Counted from the stretch's first letter, positions 23,941-37,108 are shown. The stretch: 64,000 nt of DNA from Kalaharituber pfeilii (GCA_015179045.1 WHUZ01000081.1:186001-250000), one strand, 5' to 3'. The notes: generated by a model from the letters alone, not told the origin. A program made the numbers and translations.

Positions 23941-24967
23941 CAATTTACACCTTCTTTTACACCTCAGTTACAGTAACAAGAAGCCATCATACGTCGAACT
24001 ACATATAAAAAACCAAAAAAAGAAGGAATAAAAAGGAAAAGAAAATTAGGCAAAAAATCATTCCTTGGAAACACACACTATAGATGAAATGAACTGAGTG
24101 AGAAAATCTCGTAATTCAACTTTCGCGGTTTTCCGAATGAGACCTGGTACCCACGCTCCCCCCGAAAAGATCTCTCACACACATACACAAAGAAAAAATT
24201 AAAAAAATATAAAAAAAGAAATGAACAGTCCCTAAACATCAAAGAAAGCGATATAAAACACTTACTTGCTGCGAGAACTATCATCCATAAAAAACCCGGA
24301 AAGCACAAAAAGGTTTCCATTTCCATTTCCATTTCCCTTCTCTTCCTACCCGGCCTCTTATGCCCACCATAAAATTCGTCTCGCTAGCTTGATAACTTAA
24401 GTACCTGTGGAGTTTCCAGAGGCATGCTATTAGATGTGATTAACTGCGCCTTAACCCTAAGCGCACATAGATGCGGGTGTAATTGCAACAGTGAGATAGA
24501 AGAAAGAAAATGAGAAGAATGAAAGTGGTATCTGTGCAATGTAGAGTTAACAACTGGCTTGGTCCAAGATAACAAATTAAGAGAAAAACAGTCCCAGTTG
24601 CAATGAGTAAAACATTGAGAATAGCTTGTCTGAAGCTCAAAATCCACCGTAGAAAGGCAGCAAATGTATGAGGAAGCGCGATAAAGTCCACTATACCGGA
24701 TGGCAAGCCAAATAGGAAATCATCATGTGAACCGAGCCAGAACAGAACTGTTTCTTAAAAGAGTAGAAGTAGAAATAGAGCAGCCTGGCCTCCCGAAAAA
24801 TCTAGTACGCCCCAGACAATGCTCCTGTGTAAATGTACTACAGTAGAAACTTATAATGAAGCAAGAAAATTAGATTAGATGGAAGTGAAAGACGAGCGTA
24901 GCGATGCAAGGCTTGGTCCAGGATGTAGTAATTGGGCAAAATATAAAAATTTGTCTAAGAGACTAAA
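21165..24967. other. Gene-poor interval with decayed duplicate segments
   Basis: No intact gene. A segment near 22555-22660 resembles one near 23640-23740 (shared TTCTTTCCACTGA-AAGAT, AACCCCAATCT, TCTACTCC), and 23250-23310 resembles 23780-23850 (shared ACCGAGTGCAA and CCAATCAATCAA-like runs). This suggests old, diverged copies of one unit. A T30 run is at 23911-23940, and a TTTCCA hexamer array is near 24315-24338. Confidence 0.4.
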
Positions 24968-26544
24968 TCAAGGGTTTATTTGTTGGTTATTAGACGCGGA
25001 TTCGCCTTGGGGTTGCTGAGTTCCAAGACTATTCTTGACGCCATCACTGTCTGCCACTGGTCTTAATTGCTTCTCGCTGCCCACTATCGCACGGTTCAGA
25101 CTGCTAGCCTCCATTGCTGGTTCGGTTGCGGGGCAGTGAGCAGAATCTTCCTTATCTTTCCCTTTCGTAGAGGCAGTTAAAGAATCCTTACTAGAATGTT
25201 TATCCCGTATTAGGCTCGTGACTGCTTGCTTATGCTTGTCTGCCAAGCTCAAGCCTTTCTCTACATCCCTAGTTAGAGATTCCACCTGAACACGGAGTAC
25301 TTCATCCATATCCATCGGTCCATCGTATGCAGACTGTTTGTTCTTTCCTTTATCAAGTTTGAAGTTTGGATCAGTTTTCGCCCACAATTCCTCTAGTTCA
25401 TCCTGCCAACCTAGGGCTTTCGCCAGCCTTCTAACACCAGTATCGCAGTCTTCAAGCAAGAGCACATCGTCCCTTCGGCTTCCAAGTCCTCCTACTCTTT
25501 CGCGATTTATTAACACCCGAGGTGTTTCTTCCCTTGCTCGAACAGGTAAAGAAGCGAAAGGGTGGACTGTCAATGATGTTCCCATGACTATGACTAGATC
25601 CGCTTCATGGACCTTGGGCAACGCTAGGAAGAATCTTTTCGGTAAGGGCTCCCCGAAAAACACAATATTTGGCTTCACCAGTCCGTTACATTGTGGAGTG
25701 ATACAATGTGGAATTTCGAGATTTTGAACATGCTGGTGCATAAGATCAACTGGGTACTCGGATTCGCATTCAATGCAACTATGGCTCGCGAAGGAACCAT
25801 GAGCCTCAATAATCAAGTGAGCAGGAATACCGGCTGCCCGTTCGAGGCTATGAGATTTATGGTTAGTTTCACAGTTTAGTCATAGGAGTGAAGTTCAGAC
25901 ACTGTACCAATCAATGTTTTGCGTAAAAACCCTTGAAACCAAGCCTTTATCACATAGAAGTTTCATGAAAGAATGAGCTATTGTTGGTCTGAGAGCAGCT
26001 GGCCAAAGATCTTTGGCTAGGGTAAAAAATGGCAGTGGATTTTCTCGAAAAAAACTTATATCAAATACAGCTTCCTATGAAAGGTGACTGAATGAGTACA
26101 TCCCAGAAGCTCGAAATCTGGGGAAAAAACATACAGGGTGGGGAAGATCCAGCTTTGCTAAATTTGAGTATATTCCTGTGTCGGGGCTTCGAAAATCAGG
26201 CACTCTATATTCAAGTGTCAGTGCCATGCTTCTCCCTGAGATTTTCTCCTCGAAATAACGTACCCAGCACTTGTGGAGATTCCTGCTCCCACCTATAAGC
26301 TGACATATGCCCGATAAATCAAGGCAAACTTTTGTGAGCTTCTGCTTGTCCTCTTGACATATGTAACAATTCATGTGGCGGAAAAAGAGCACAAGTCCCA
26401 TGAACGCACCAAGAAAACCACGTTCTTCACATGTCCACTTCGGATGTAATCTGCCACAGCAGAAAGGTTTCTTTTGGATAGGGTTCTGGGGCGTGCACTC
26501 TCGTCGAAGGGAACCCAGGAATCGGAGGATATCTCGTTGCCCAT
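24968..26544 (-). CDS. Class I sirtuin, Hst2/SIRT2-like NAD-dependent deacetylase
   Basis: Five exons: 26410-26544, 26264-26292, 26135-26204, 25908-26074, 24968-25847, giving 426 aa. Signatures in order are VGAGISTSAGVPDFRSP (about residues 46-62, NAD loop), TQNID (about 129-133), the catalytic histidine in EAHG (about 150), zinc cysteines at about 158, 161, 182 and 187, and the GTSLTVHPF loop. After about residue 265 the tail is Lys/Ser/Asp-rich and probably disordered. The start MGNEIS fits the N-myristoylation pattern (Gly2, Ser6), so membrane association is possible. The NAD loop is spread over three exons, one only 29 nt. Relatives deacetylate histone H4K16 and tubulin. Confidence 0.93.
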
Positions 26545-27755
26545 CTTGAACTGTGAGCAATGAAACCTAGACTGGCTGATGAAAAAAGGCCTTTAGAGTA
26601 GTTTGGCAGAGTAGAACAGATTTCTTGAGTACCAGATTGTAGGAGACCCTCAATAATGGCGACACCTGAAGAGAAGGTTGGTGGGGTGCGAAGGGATTAG
26701 CGCAGTCGCGGCACAACTGACCACAAGCCAGTGCACCGTTCTGCTTCGCACGTTAGTGCGTGCGCTGCGAGAAAAACGAGTACTTAACGGAAGAAGGCGT
26801 GTATTGATGGAGCCACTTCAATGCCATCGATCATCATCGAGCCGCAGTCGAGGGCGGTCCTCTGACATGCTTATGTCAGCGCAGGTTGTGTTTGGCTAAG
26901 CGACCCGCCACCCTGCGGCTATGACAACGTATGATATGATATAAGAAACTAGTTTGAGGTCATACTGCAGTAAAAGCTACTTAAGTACTTCTTAGTGCTC
27001 ATCCCCTGTCCAACGATCACTGCAGCAACCTATTCTGAGGTTAGATTCATCGACTTCGTAGACAACTTGACAGTATTTCCGTCTGATGGTTGCCATGCAC
27101 AGGTGCTTGCCGGACTAGCTGCCTCCCCCCTCAAACCAGAATGGTGCCCGACTACATACTCAAGTACTTTATGGACGTACTTTACTTCTGGTACAATTGA
27201 TCACGCACTATGCCATCCAGTGTAATCCAGCAAAGCAGAGCGGGCTGCAGGCGGACCAGTGTGTATTGTATTGGAAATGACACGGGGCCTTTTTTGTATT
27301 AGTATGGGATGGACGGGCTGGGGGTCTGGATGCATTAACTGGTTGACTGATGGCATTGGGGAATAAGCAAATACTCGAGAACCAGCAGTGTCTTGGCCAA
27401 CTCTGCAGCTCAGTCTCTACTCCAATTAGCCCATGACCCGTTGGAACTAAGTTCCAGTCATTTGTATGAAGGTGCTAGTATAAGTGCTCGCTCAGAGGTA
27501 CCGATGACAAAAGAACACATCGTAAACGCATAAGCTGAGGGTTACAACTTAAGTTCTATCACCTCTGCCCAGTTTTAGAGAGGGACTTAAGGAGAAACAA
27601 GGTTTGAAAGTCAACAAAAAGAAGAAGCTTCGGACAAAAAAGAAAGGAGTTAAAGGTATTTAGAAGAAAGGTAACAATTCAGAAACCATCGAAAGAAATA
27701 CTCGATTACTTTAAACTCTTGAAACAATTTTCCGCCACTCAGCGGGGAGTGAAAC
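26545..27755. other. Intergenic between two minus-strand genes
   Basis: About 1.2 kb holding the sirtuin promoter and the 3' flank of the kinase. Nothing else supported. Confidence 0.5.
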
Positions 27756-30700
27756 TTAGACGTCTGATTCCTCTGAGTCCCCATCCAGTGTGGTTCCGGA
27801 ATACTCTCCAGTGTTCGGAGGTAATCCTGTATTAACTGGCAAATCTATTGCTTGGGCTTCAGCTGCAGGGGCTAAGGGTATGCATTCAGCAAGGGTAACC
27901 CTTCGCCGCTTGATTACCTCATTGTTTGGGTCGAGAGTTTTAGGTCTCCTGTAGGTGTAGCCCCAAAAGGCAACTTCTTTGCGTAATTCAAGCAATTGTC
28001 TTCCATGGATAGGATCTCGCAGAAGTTTGTCCCGCGCCCTTTTTTTCACATAGATCTCCGCTTTCCGGTCAAGAGTTTGAGCCGACTGCACTGGTGGAAC
28101 ATCAACATCGCTGAATTGCCCCAGGGCAGCACTTTCATTGCCACCACTTGAACACTCGCCCATGCTTGTACTTTGGTAGCTGTCCTCATCAAAATATTTT
28201 GTATCGTCACTGCCAGTGAGCCCCTCTGGAACGAAGGGTGGCTTCATTTGATGTAACTTCTTCCAGTTAATACCTTTGAAAAAAGGATGTGCCCGAACTT
28301 CCATTCCATCTTGTGGTAATACAGGACTTGTGCTGTCTAGAAAACTGCTGAAGTGACCTGCTGACCTCGTATTTAGGAGAAGTCTGCTGACATTTGTGGT
28401 CGTAGAATCTCCAACTGCACGTTCATTTCTTTTAATTTCATTTGCTGCATAGGTCTTGGCTGTAAGTCGATGTTGCTTTTCACATAGTAGGGAAGCAATC
28501 AGATGATATGCCTGTGGTGAGATTTCAGGGTTTGCGGGGAAATTCAGCGTTGTTCGCCAGTTCTAAACGGAAATACCTTATCAGAAATTGAAGGCAGGTT
28601 TTCTTTTACGATAGGAGTTGGCTAACTATGATCCTCTGCCTGGTTTCGTTCCGGTTTCCAGAATAAAAGGGAGTAAACCCATAAAGACACTATACAGCTT
28701 ATACTTTAGCAACTGTTTGTTCCCGTGCCCCCACTATCTCAGCAATAGGAGTGACGCCGTGGGGACATGATATACATACCTCATATATGATAATTCCCAA
28801 ACTCCACCAGTCACATCGGCCATCATAGGAATCCCCTCGAACAACCTCGGGGGCCTTACAAACATTACTCCATTACTCATGAGTCTTTACAAAGTTTCAT
28901 ACTTGTTGAAGGAACATACCATATATCTTCAGAGGCAGTTAGCGTCTATAATTGAATGACTTTTACTATGACATCTTACTGATTTGTACCAACCACACTT
29001 TTAGCTAGGCCCCTGCTATGGCGAGTCCATGCTGCAGGGATATCATCCCCATCTCTCAGTTTAAGTTTTGGCGGTTGGGCCTGTTTGCTTCTATTTAGTA
29101 CTTTTGAAATGCGCTGCCCTTCTTGCCTGTCAATTGTATCTCCCTCAATCTCAATCTCTAGCTCGTTCATCAGGTTATGCCTTTGTTGTTCAAGGTATTC
29201 TCCATCATGTGTTCGGTGACCGGAGAACGCTAAGCCAAAATCGCAAAGCTTCAAGTGTCCCTGAGATGTGAATAAAAAATTGTCTGTGATTGCCGTAAGT
29301 ATGACAAGTGATAAGTTTGTGCATGTTATCGAAGAATACCTGGCTTTACATCTCTGTGAATATACCCTAGCGCATGAGTCTCTTCAATACAAAAGATCAT
29401 TTCTGCAGCATAAAATCTTGTCTCATCTTCATTGAGCACAGTTTTCTTGATTAGAAAAGCCAAAAGATCCCCACCAATGAGGTATTCCATCAAAAGATAT
29501 CTATTCTGCAATGTTAATAAAGCCTTCTCATGCACTCCAAACTAACCACATACAAGTTATCTTGATCCTGAAAAGCGGCAACCAATGGCACAATCCACTT
29601 GCTTCCTTGGCTGGCCACTAAAAAGTCACGTTCCGCTCGAAGATGGCCTTCTTGACCTCCAGTGAGCATATCCGCTTTTTGGATCACTTTCAGAGCATAG
29701 ACTTTAGAAGCATGCATTGAATTATTTTCCGGGACCCCTGAGGTACTATGCTCGCCCGATTGTAATGCTGCATACTGGTTGGAGCACCTTTCCGCTTGCC
29801 TTACATCATTCAAAGATGTACCTGTTTGTTCTATATCGGGGCAATCATGCGTGTTTGGGCTTTTCTCACGTACCAAGTTAACAACGCCAAAAGCGCCCTT
29901 TCCAATAACCTTGACTATCTCGTAGTCACCTACACTGAGAGGTTTACTTCTTGTAGTCCTCAAATACGCGGTCTCCTTCATCAACCATTTTTCCCGTAGC
30001 ATTCTTTTCTCATGCTCACTAGAGACCCTGTTTAGGAGCCGAATTTCGAACTTTCGTCGCCGAATGGATCGACTCGTCGGAAAGGAGAGAAGTTGGGAAA
30101 AATGGGATTCTATGTAGATTTTTGCTGCTGCAGTCACCTCAACCGTGCGCAAAGTCGGCTGAGCTGAGAGCTCACTGAAACGAAGGTGGGAAGGATCCAG
30201 AGAAGTACGTGAAGAGCAAAATCCTGCCTCTGACAAATTTGAGACTATATTCAACGGCAAAGGTGCCAAAACGCTAAGCGGCCGAGGGGTGGTTCGCCTT
30301 ATGACAGTGCCTTGAAAATGCCGGGAGAGCTTCCCTCGTATGAAACCAGGAGTAGATTTGCTATGTTTCAGTGGATTTTTCTGAGGAAAAGAGATATCCA
30401 GTCGACTACATAAATGACGGACGGAACGCCGCCGGAAAAAAGATCCACGGTGGGGGAGTTGAAAAGAGACAATATGGTTTGGAACTTGGCCACTGGCTCC
30501 ATCAAATGTGCATTCAGTTTCAACAGAGGCCCTGCAACGCAAATTTTCAGCGATGAATTTATGTAAAGCTGTCATGTTAGGGAGGCTTACTCTACTGGCC
30601 TTTCTTGTCCTTCAATGCCAAAGCTTCTAAATTCTCCTGACGCTTGCGGTCTGTTGGACGAATGGTTCTGAAGCTGATGGTAGCCTTGAATATGCTGTGG

Positions 30701-30934
30701 TCGTACTTTCTTCTTTGACCACGACTGAATCCAGTGGACGAAGTTTTGAAAAGCGTATTTCTTGAGCTTACCCTCATCCGACTTAAAGAATATGACTGTT
30801 TCATCCTCAGACCCTGTAACGCCATGCAAATCCGATCCACTGAGAGCTGGACTGCCTTCATATCGAGCTTGACGCCTGACCTGCCAGAAGCTCTTTCTTC
30901 TTTTGAGGCTCAAAGTGTGCTTACCTGCAGGCAT
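27756..30934 (-). CDS. AGC/NDR-family serine/threonine protein kinase
   Basis: Eight exons: 30591-30934, 29547-30531, 29340-29505, 28980-29283, 28920-28926, 28780-28854, 28627-28689, 27756-28562, giving 916 aa. A basic region precedes the kinase domain. Seen in order are GKGAFG (about 325-330), the ALKVI lysine (about 396), HRDVKP (493-498), DFG (513-515), an activation segment of roughly 90 residues rich in Glu and Arg, then GTNQYMAPE with APE at 603-605. The long insert before APE is typical of NDR kinases, and insertion between the glycine loop and lysine is also usual in this fungal subgroup as I recall it. A basic AGC C-tail follows. The 7-nt exon supplies the QYM codons. The substrate is unknown. 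It is shorter than Rim15 and lacks its other domains. Confidence 0.85.
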
Positions 30935-33133
30935 AAGGAGTAATGAAGAGGAATCTTGTTAGCTAAGTAAGTTGTATTGAAACAAACTTGTAGCAAAAAG
31001 GACCAACTGATAGCAAAAGCAAGCATAGAGACGAGGATAAAGAAGGGTGCACATAGAGAGTGGCTTGCATAGTTTATTTCTTCTGCGGGAAACAAGAGGG
31101 CCAGGTGCTTTGGTAATGCTTTGGATTGAGTAGTGAAGAGGCTCAATGCGAAACAGAGGGAGGAAATGCCCGATATAGAAGACGACTCGAGGGGGTACGT
31201 GGGGAATGAAGTTGAGCACCCGAGACTGGTCCAGCACCACTAAATTACTTAGTACAAGTACTTGTGTAATTTGTGCTTAATCCACATAGAGTATCCAACA
31301 GTTTGAGCAACCAGACAAACCTTAGCTTTGCCCGTAAGACCGTTAATTCACAAGCACACCTCAGCACAGGGTATCTAGAGCTTCTCATCAAGCCCCGGGA
31401 GCCTAGAGCCACGTGTAAACGCACTCGTGTGCCCGAGGGCTAAATCATTGTTGTCATATTCAGCTATTGCACGGTGCCGCCTTGCAATCTGTTAGTGCGA
31501 TCTGCCTGCTTATCGATAAGATTGCGTTCTTTCGACTTGTGAGACTGAAGCAATGTGTGCGGGATTACGCCAGAACAAGAAGGGACAAGTGAGTAAAAGC
31601 TCCTTGCTCTAGCCGTAGGTGTAGAGTAGAGTACAATTGCACTCATACGGCTATCAATAAATGTAATGGCACATGAACATTTTTGTTCTATGAGTCTACA
31701 CGTGCACTAATGGTCTGACATGGATTGAGAATTACATTTGTTGCACACTACTGTAAACACAGGAACAACCTTGGACTACTTGCGCGGTTGCATACTGGTC
31801 ACGGGACGCGCTTGCGGTAACATGGGGGGGGGCATGTAGACATACAAGTAGCATACTCATTTCCAAGTCCCTCACAGTGGGGGACCTGATAGTTTGTAAG
31901 GGGCTCGTCTGAAACATTGTGCACTGTTTCTAATTCCATTACGGAGGAACGGCAAACAAAACATTGTCGTACCAACAACCTCTTCTAGTGGAACTTACTA
32001 GGGCGAAACGCATTTTGCCCCTTTCCTGGAGTCTGGTTCCCCTTCCCCTAGTCTAGTCTGGCTTGCCTCGTCCCAATTATTATTAAGATTTCATAGTCGG
32101 CGGTCGAGACGTCCTGATAGTGGGTTTGATGCCACCTTGGAAGACAATTCTACAGCTCAGTATCAAGCACGTAACTATGTGTACTATGCATGTATTAAGT
32201 GCACTAGGTCTTCAAAAGAGCTGCAGCCCCGCATTCCCATCCTTGATTCCACCAGCCTTTCCGCAGTCCTAGGTACGTGTAAGTACTCTACAAGCAGTCT
32301 CGAACCGCTCTACAAGTAGATCTAGCAATTCATGTCAGTACTACATGGGCAGTGAGCTTGAATTGACCGTCAGCAGGCCGGATCGCCATCGTGAGCAGTC
32401 ACCAGCCAGGCCACAGGTTGTGATGAGCGATGTGAGATAAGTGATAGTTTGTAGAGCCTGGCAGCAGGCCATCTCGGTGCCGCTACTTCAAGAAGATGCA
32501 GCTCTTAGGTGTTCTTAGCACGACATAAAGTTGTGCAGCAGCGAGAGAAATGCCCGCTCGTGAGATGTGAGCCATGCAATTTCCCCGCCAATACATCGTA
32601 ATCTCCCCAGTCTCCTTTTGGGCAGCGCGAACAGACGTTCCCTGGGGCTGCCCTGCTGCTCCACTGCCACTGCTCTCCGGCGGCCATAGCTAGCCGTGCC
32701 GCGAGCGCATCACACGATACGCACCCGCAGAGTAAAACTGAAGGCACACAGGCTTGCAGTACACTGGCAGGAACATGCCCTCCGAGCTGACTTCATGCCC
32801 GTCTAGAAACATACATCGCCCTCCTCCGGCCATTATCGCTCCAGCAGCCCCAGCACGCGCCTAGAGAATACCTGACCGTTGACTGTAGGCGTTATCCCAG
32901 CTACCCGAACAGCTCTTTGCACCTTGACTCCTCCACAGCTGCGTACCTCCCCGGCCCGCCTTCCCCCACCCCCCCAAGGTAGCTGTGACACCACCGGTGA
33001 CGCCAGTACAGTCTCCCTTCCCGAGCCGAGTGAGAAGGGAGTGTGTAATTGTGAAACGGAAGTACAGCAAGAACGTGAAAGAGGAAAGAAAGAGAGAAGA
33101 ACAGACTATAATTGACGAAAGACCCATCACACC
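30935..33133. promoter_or_regulatory. Long divergent intergenic region
   Basis: About 2.2 kb between the minus-strand kinase and the next plus-strand gene, so it must contain both promoters. A G9 run lies near 31824-31832. No RNA gene or repeat was recognised. Confidence 0.4.
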
Positions 33134-34928
33134 ATGTCCTCTAATAATCGAACCCCAGTGTCATCCCCCCCACGGCCCGCCCGCTCGCCCGCCGGCACTC
33201 CGCCGAAGCCACCTAGTCTACATATTCAGTCCCCGCCAATAACCCCTCCTTCAGATGGACACGCTCTCGAAAGATCAGCCTCAATGGCTTCAGACTCATC
33301 GACTCAATCGAAGAGACTGTCATTCGGACGCACGAATACTGGAGAAATGAAGCGACGGGGCTTTTCAAGGCCTGAAGGGACGGAATTTGCAAACTCTGCC
33401 CGTTCAAGGGAAAGTGTCATGGCGTTGGGTAGTATTGCTCATCTCCAATACTTCTTTGCGAAGACTGGCTTGCTTGATGGTAAGGGAGGGTGGGTACATC
33501 TTTTATTCGCTTCAATGTACCCACTTGGAAGCTAACTGTGTGAATAGAGGTCTGAAGAAGAAGAATAGTCCATTGGAACGGGCACAAACTTTGTCTGCAG
33601 ATATCGCAGCAATGGAGGATTCGACGTACTCCTCGATGAGATCCTCCCCTGAATTTCTAGAACCTTTTGACCCTGAGAGCATTGAATATTTCAGTGAATC
33701 TCCACCGGAGGATCTTGGGATCGATGCAGCCTTTATGCTTCCCCCAACTACCTCTACCTACAATCTTCAGATGAAGCCTATTCCACCTACACCTAACCCG
33801 GAGCAACTCAGGAGACAGCTCAGAGAAGCTCTTACCATAACTAAACGGCGATGGGCAGAGTCTATTCCGAAGTCATTGGAAGGAGGAGAGGATAGTGAAA
33901 AGGTCGACGAATCTAAAATACCCCAAGGTGTACATGATTTACACTGTACGGAGCTAGTAGAGTTGGCAGCATCAGCGGTCCGAGCCGCAAGAGGCTATTA
34001 TTACACAACAGATATTTCTCTACTATCATCGAAAGACGAAAAGACACTTAGAGAGGAGTTTCTTTTCGTGTTAGATGTGCTCAAACGTATGACGCAACGA
34101 CACTTTGAAGGGGGTGTCAGGGAAGAGGAGAGGGAACATGTAATCAATTGGATCAAGAGTGTGGAAGTTGCACTGGATGAGGAGGAAAGGGATATTGCAG
34201 AAATGAAGAGAGTTGGAAGGCAATGGCTAGAGGGTGACTGGTCTGGAAAATATGCTCGTATGCCGCCCCAGAAACTACATTCATCAACCCCTCAACATAA
34301 TCCTACCCCGGATACCATTTCTGGACAGAATGACACAGATTGGAGACTAACATTTAAATCCGTTGAAGAGAGAAATCACTTATTTATGTCGTATTTCGAT
34401 CCATCGACCGATAAACTACCCGAAGCAGAAGAAATCACTCCGGAAACCCCGATGCCGACGCCTTTCCTAAAGGCGCTACAGACCGGATTACACCTGATCT
34501 TAATCCATAACAATGTCGTACGCAGGTCGAAACGACCTTTTGGCCAGATACCCCAATATCACACAGAATTTTCGAAGCCCTACAGATTAGCCGAGAACTT
34601 GCGCTACTGGAGAAAAGCAGCAGAGTTAAGGTGGGAGGTCAAGTTGCAATTTGATGTAATGGCGGTTGTGAACGGGACTAGCGAAGAAGCATGGCGGGAA
34701 TTTGCCGAGGCAGTCACTTTATGGTGCGAGACTGTCTTGAAAGAAGTTCGGAGCGATTGGGAGATGGGGGAGGGCGCGGCGGCTGTTGGAGAAGGCGCTG
34801 CGGAGGCTGCTGCGAGAAAAAGGAGTCGGACATTAACACTACAGTCGATGAAAGCAGTTGAAGCTAAGAAAGCAGCCGAGGCGGCTGTGAAGGCTGCAAA
34901 GGAGACTGAGAAGAACGCTGCAAGCTAG
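33134..34928 (+). CDS. Unrecognised fungal protein, Pro/Ser-rich N-terminus, helical body
   Basis: Two exons, 33134-33479 and 33550-34928, joined in phase at GAT G|GT CTG, giving 574 aa. The start lies in a good context (CACCATG). Residues 1-75 are Pro/Ser-rich, with repeated PPxPP elements, and probably disordered. A motif RRGFSRPEGTEFANSARSRE leads into LGSIAHLQYFFAKTGLL. The centre is rich in charged helices, including LRREL-like and RRWAESIPKS segments. The C-terminus is an Ala/Glu/Lys coiled-coil-like run. There is no membrane segment or signal peptide. I do not recognise the family. The conserved-looking core and good codon continuity support a real gene. Confidence 0.78.
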
Positions 34929-36200
34929 AGCGATTGGAATAAGAGTCAATGAAGTGATAAGGGCGTTATGGCGAAAGAGTATGTAATCTGAGACAAAGAC
35001 AATTCCTCCACTGGTTGAAAGTACGATTTAAGGATTACGAATCTTGTCATTGGCACACGCTTTCTCGTGATCATAAACATCAGGACACATAAATACACTC
35101 GTTAACTTTTGCATTCTTTATTATGTTGGTTTTATTGAAATTTGATGTGGTATTTAATTTAATGGTGCTTTTTTTTTTTCTTTTTTTTTTTTTTTTTCGT
35201 TTGCGCTCTGCTTCCTTATTTACTGGCATTTATCGTTTGTATTTGCATTACCCTCAAACCCGTTATATATTTTTCCCCCACTTGCCCCTAGGCATTCATA
35301 TATCTTTTTTTTTTTTCGACTTGGGTGTGACACTGTATTTATCTTATGTTCTTTCGTTCCCTCTCTCTAAACTGTTTATATGCAATACTTGCTGGTTCCT
35401 ATTAGCGTTGTGGAGAGGTATGTATCTTTTTTTTCTTTCCTTTTTTTCCCCTCATTATTATTATTATATATCTGGTTGCGCTTTTCTTCGTACATTCCCT
35501 TGTTTGGCATGGTTATTTATTTTTTTAATTGTCCGCCGAGCTTCTTATTGTTATCTGGACGAAAGCGCCCTTTTTCCTTGATATAACTATCTCTTCATAT
35601 ACTTATTTCCTTGTTTCTTGTTTTATATTTCTGTCCATTGCTTAACTCGGTTTTGCTAATTAATAAATTAAGAATGCTTAGTCTCTCTTTTTTTTTCTTG
35701 TCACTGACATTATCCACTCCTTACCATGTTTTTTATTCCCTGTTTTCCCTCCCTTTGGGCTACACTTTGAATCATTTTATATATACAGTATCCAAAAAAA
35801 CCTCATAACCGTAACATCACTGTACCATTTTTTCCCCCTCTGATTATGTTGTATTTTGAACACTGTGCTTTTAAGTTCGCCAACTGCAGTTTTGTTCGAT
35901 TGTAAAAAAAAAGGTTGAACATCCGTTAATAAATGTGTTTTTTTGATCTTGGCTATATGTTTGGCTTTTTGCAACTTGCTCTTCTGGACCCTGTGTGAAG
36001 ATTAAAAGAATGATTAACCTTTGGGGGAAACATGGAGGGGACGAATGGGCAATGCGAAAGGAGGAGGAGGAGGAGGGCCGGTCTTGTTCGTATATATGTG
36101 AAAACCGTTTTTTTTTCCTTCCCTTTGTTTGCATATTCGTTTGTCACAAGGCCCCTGAGGGCTACTGGAACCCCAAAAAACGTTGCTACATATATAAGAA

Positions 36201-36241
36201 ATTTTATTTTATTTTATTTTATTTTTTTATTTTATTTTATT
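36201..36241. repeat. ATTTT microsatellite
   Basis: About eight ATTTT units with one expanded T run. Confidence 0.9.
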
Positions 36242-36637
36242 GTGTGCGTGTTTGATTTGATATTACTAATGAACCCCTTCACAGAGTCTAAAGATACTAT
36301 TGACCAACCACACTGCACATAGCCCTTCTGATTATACAATTATTGCATTACACTGTAGATACGTACATACTTGCATGTGTCTGGGCGTTTATTAAAAAAT
36401 CTATCCAGTCTAGCATATAGTTTCCTTTCACCCTGACTTTCCCCCTCCCCAGTCTCCACAAACTGAACAAAATGACCTTGGCGAAACGCCACGTGATTGA
36501 CGTTGTAGAGATTACCATGATTGGTACAGAACAGCAGCAGACACGGCATCAAATGAGAGACATAGCTCTGGCCCCTGCACCCCCACTTCACGGTAATACG
36601 CTCTCTCAACATGTTTGCAGAAATTTTGGCTACTTTG

Positions 36638-36679
<42 letters not shown>
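36638..36679. repeat. Poly-A tract, 42 nt
   Basis: Forty-two consecutive A residues, the same length as the tract at 13069. Confidence 0.93.
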
Positions 36680-36681
<2 letters not shown>

Positions 36682-37108
36682 ATCTTGTCCATTTTATTTG
36701 ATCAAGTTACTGTACTTACAACTATTACAAAATCCGCCTATTATGCCCAGGGAGGGGAATGGGAGGGAAAACATCATTATTGTATGGTACTGACTATAGT
36801 AAGAACAAGAAAAAAAATAAAAGGGAATAAATGAAAGGAATAACGCAAAAAAACACTTGACTATGCAAATTGGCAAGCTGTAAGCAGGAAAGGTGGGAAA
36901 AAGGCTCCCACATACACATTGAAAGTAGTTAAGAGGAAAAAAACAAGAATTTACAAACAACCCCAACCAAACCATCCAACTACAAAGTCCCTGCCATCCA
37001 TATCCATATATATGACCCCTTAAAAAACCATGAACAACAAACGCAACTTTGCGAATTACAACTCCCGAATCCCTTCCTCATCCCCTCCTACCCCCTTAGC
37101 ACCCAGAG

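Larger units (their letters stand above)
34929..37108. other. Convergent 3' region, strongly T-rich
   Basis: This lies between two convergent genes. It is T-rich on the plus strand over 35.1-36.3 kb, giving long hydrophobic chance frames that I do not believe. An ATTTT array runs at about 36201-36241. No gene is supported. Confidence 0.6.

Noticed and set aside
30592..30861. Alternative frame and intron at the kinase 5' end
   Set aside because: The other frame runs from an ATG at 30934 and splices in phase to exon 2, while this frame ends in a stop.
27756..30934. Rim15 assignment for the kinase
   Set aside because: Too short and lacks PAS and receiver domains; motifs fit the AGC/NDR subgroup better.
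35123..35581. 152-aa hydrophobic frame resembling a membrane protein
   Set aside because: Result of T-rich DNA reading as Phe/Leu; no topology-like pattern or conservation.
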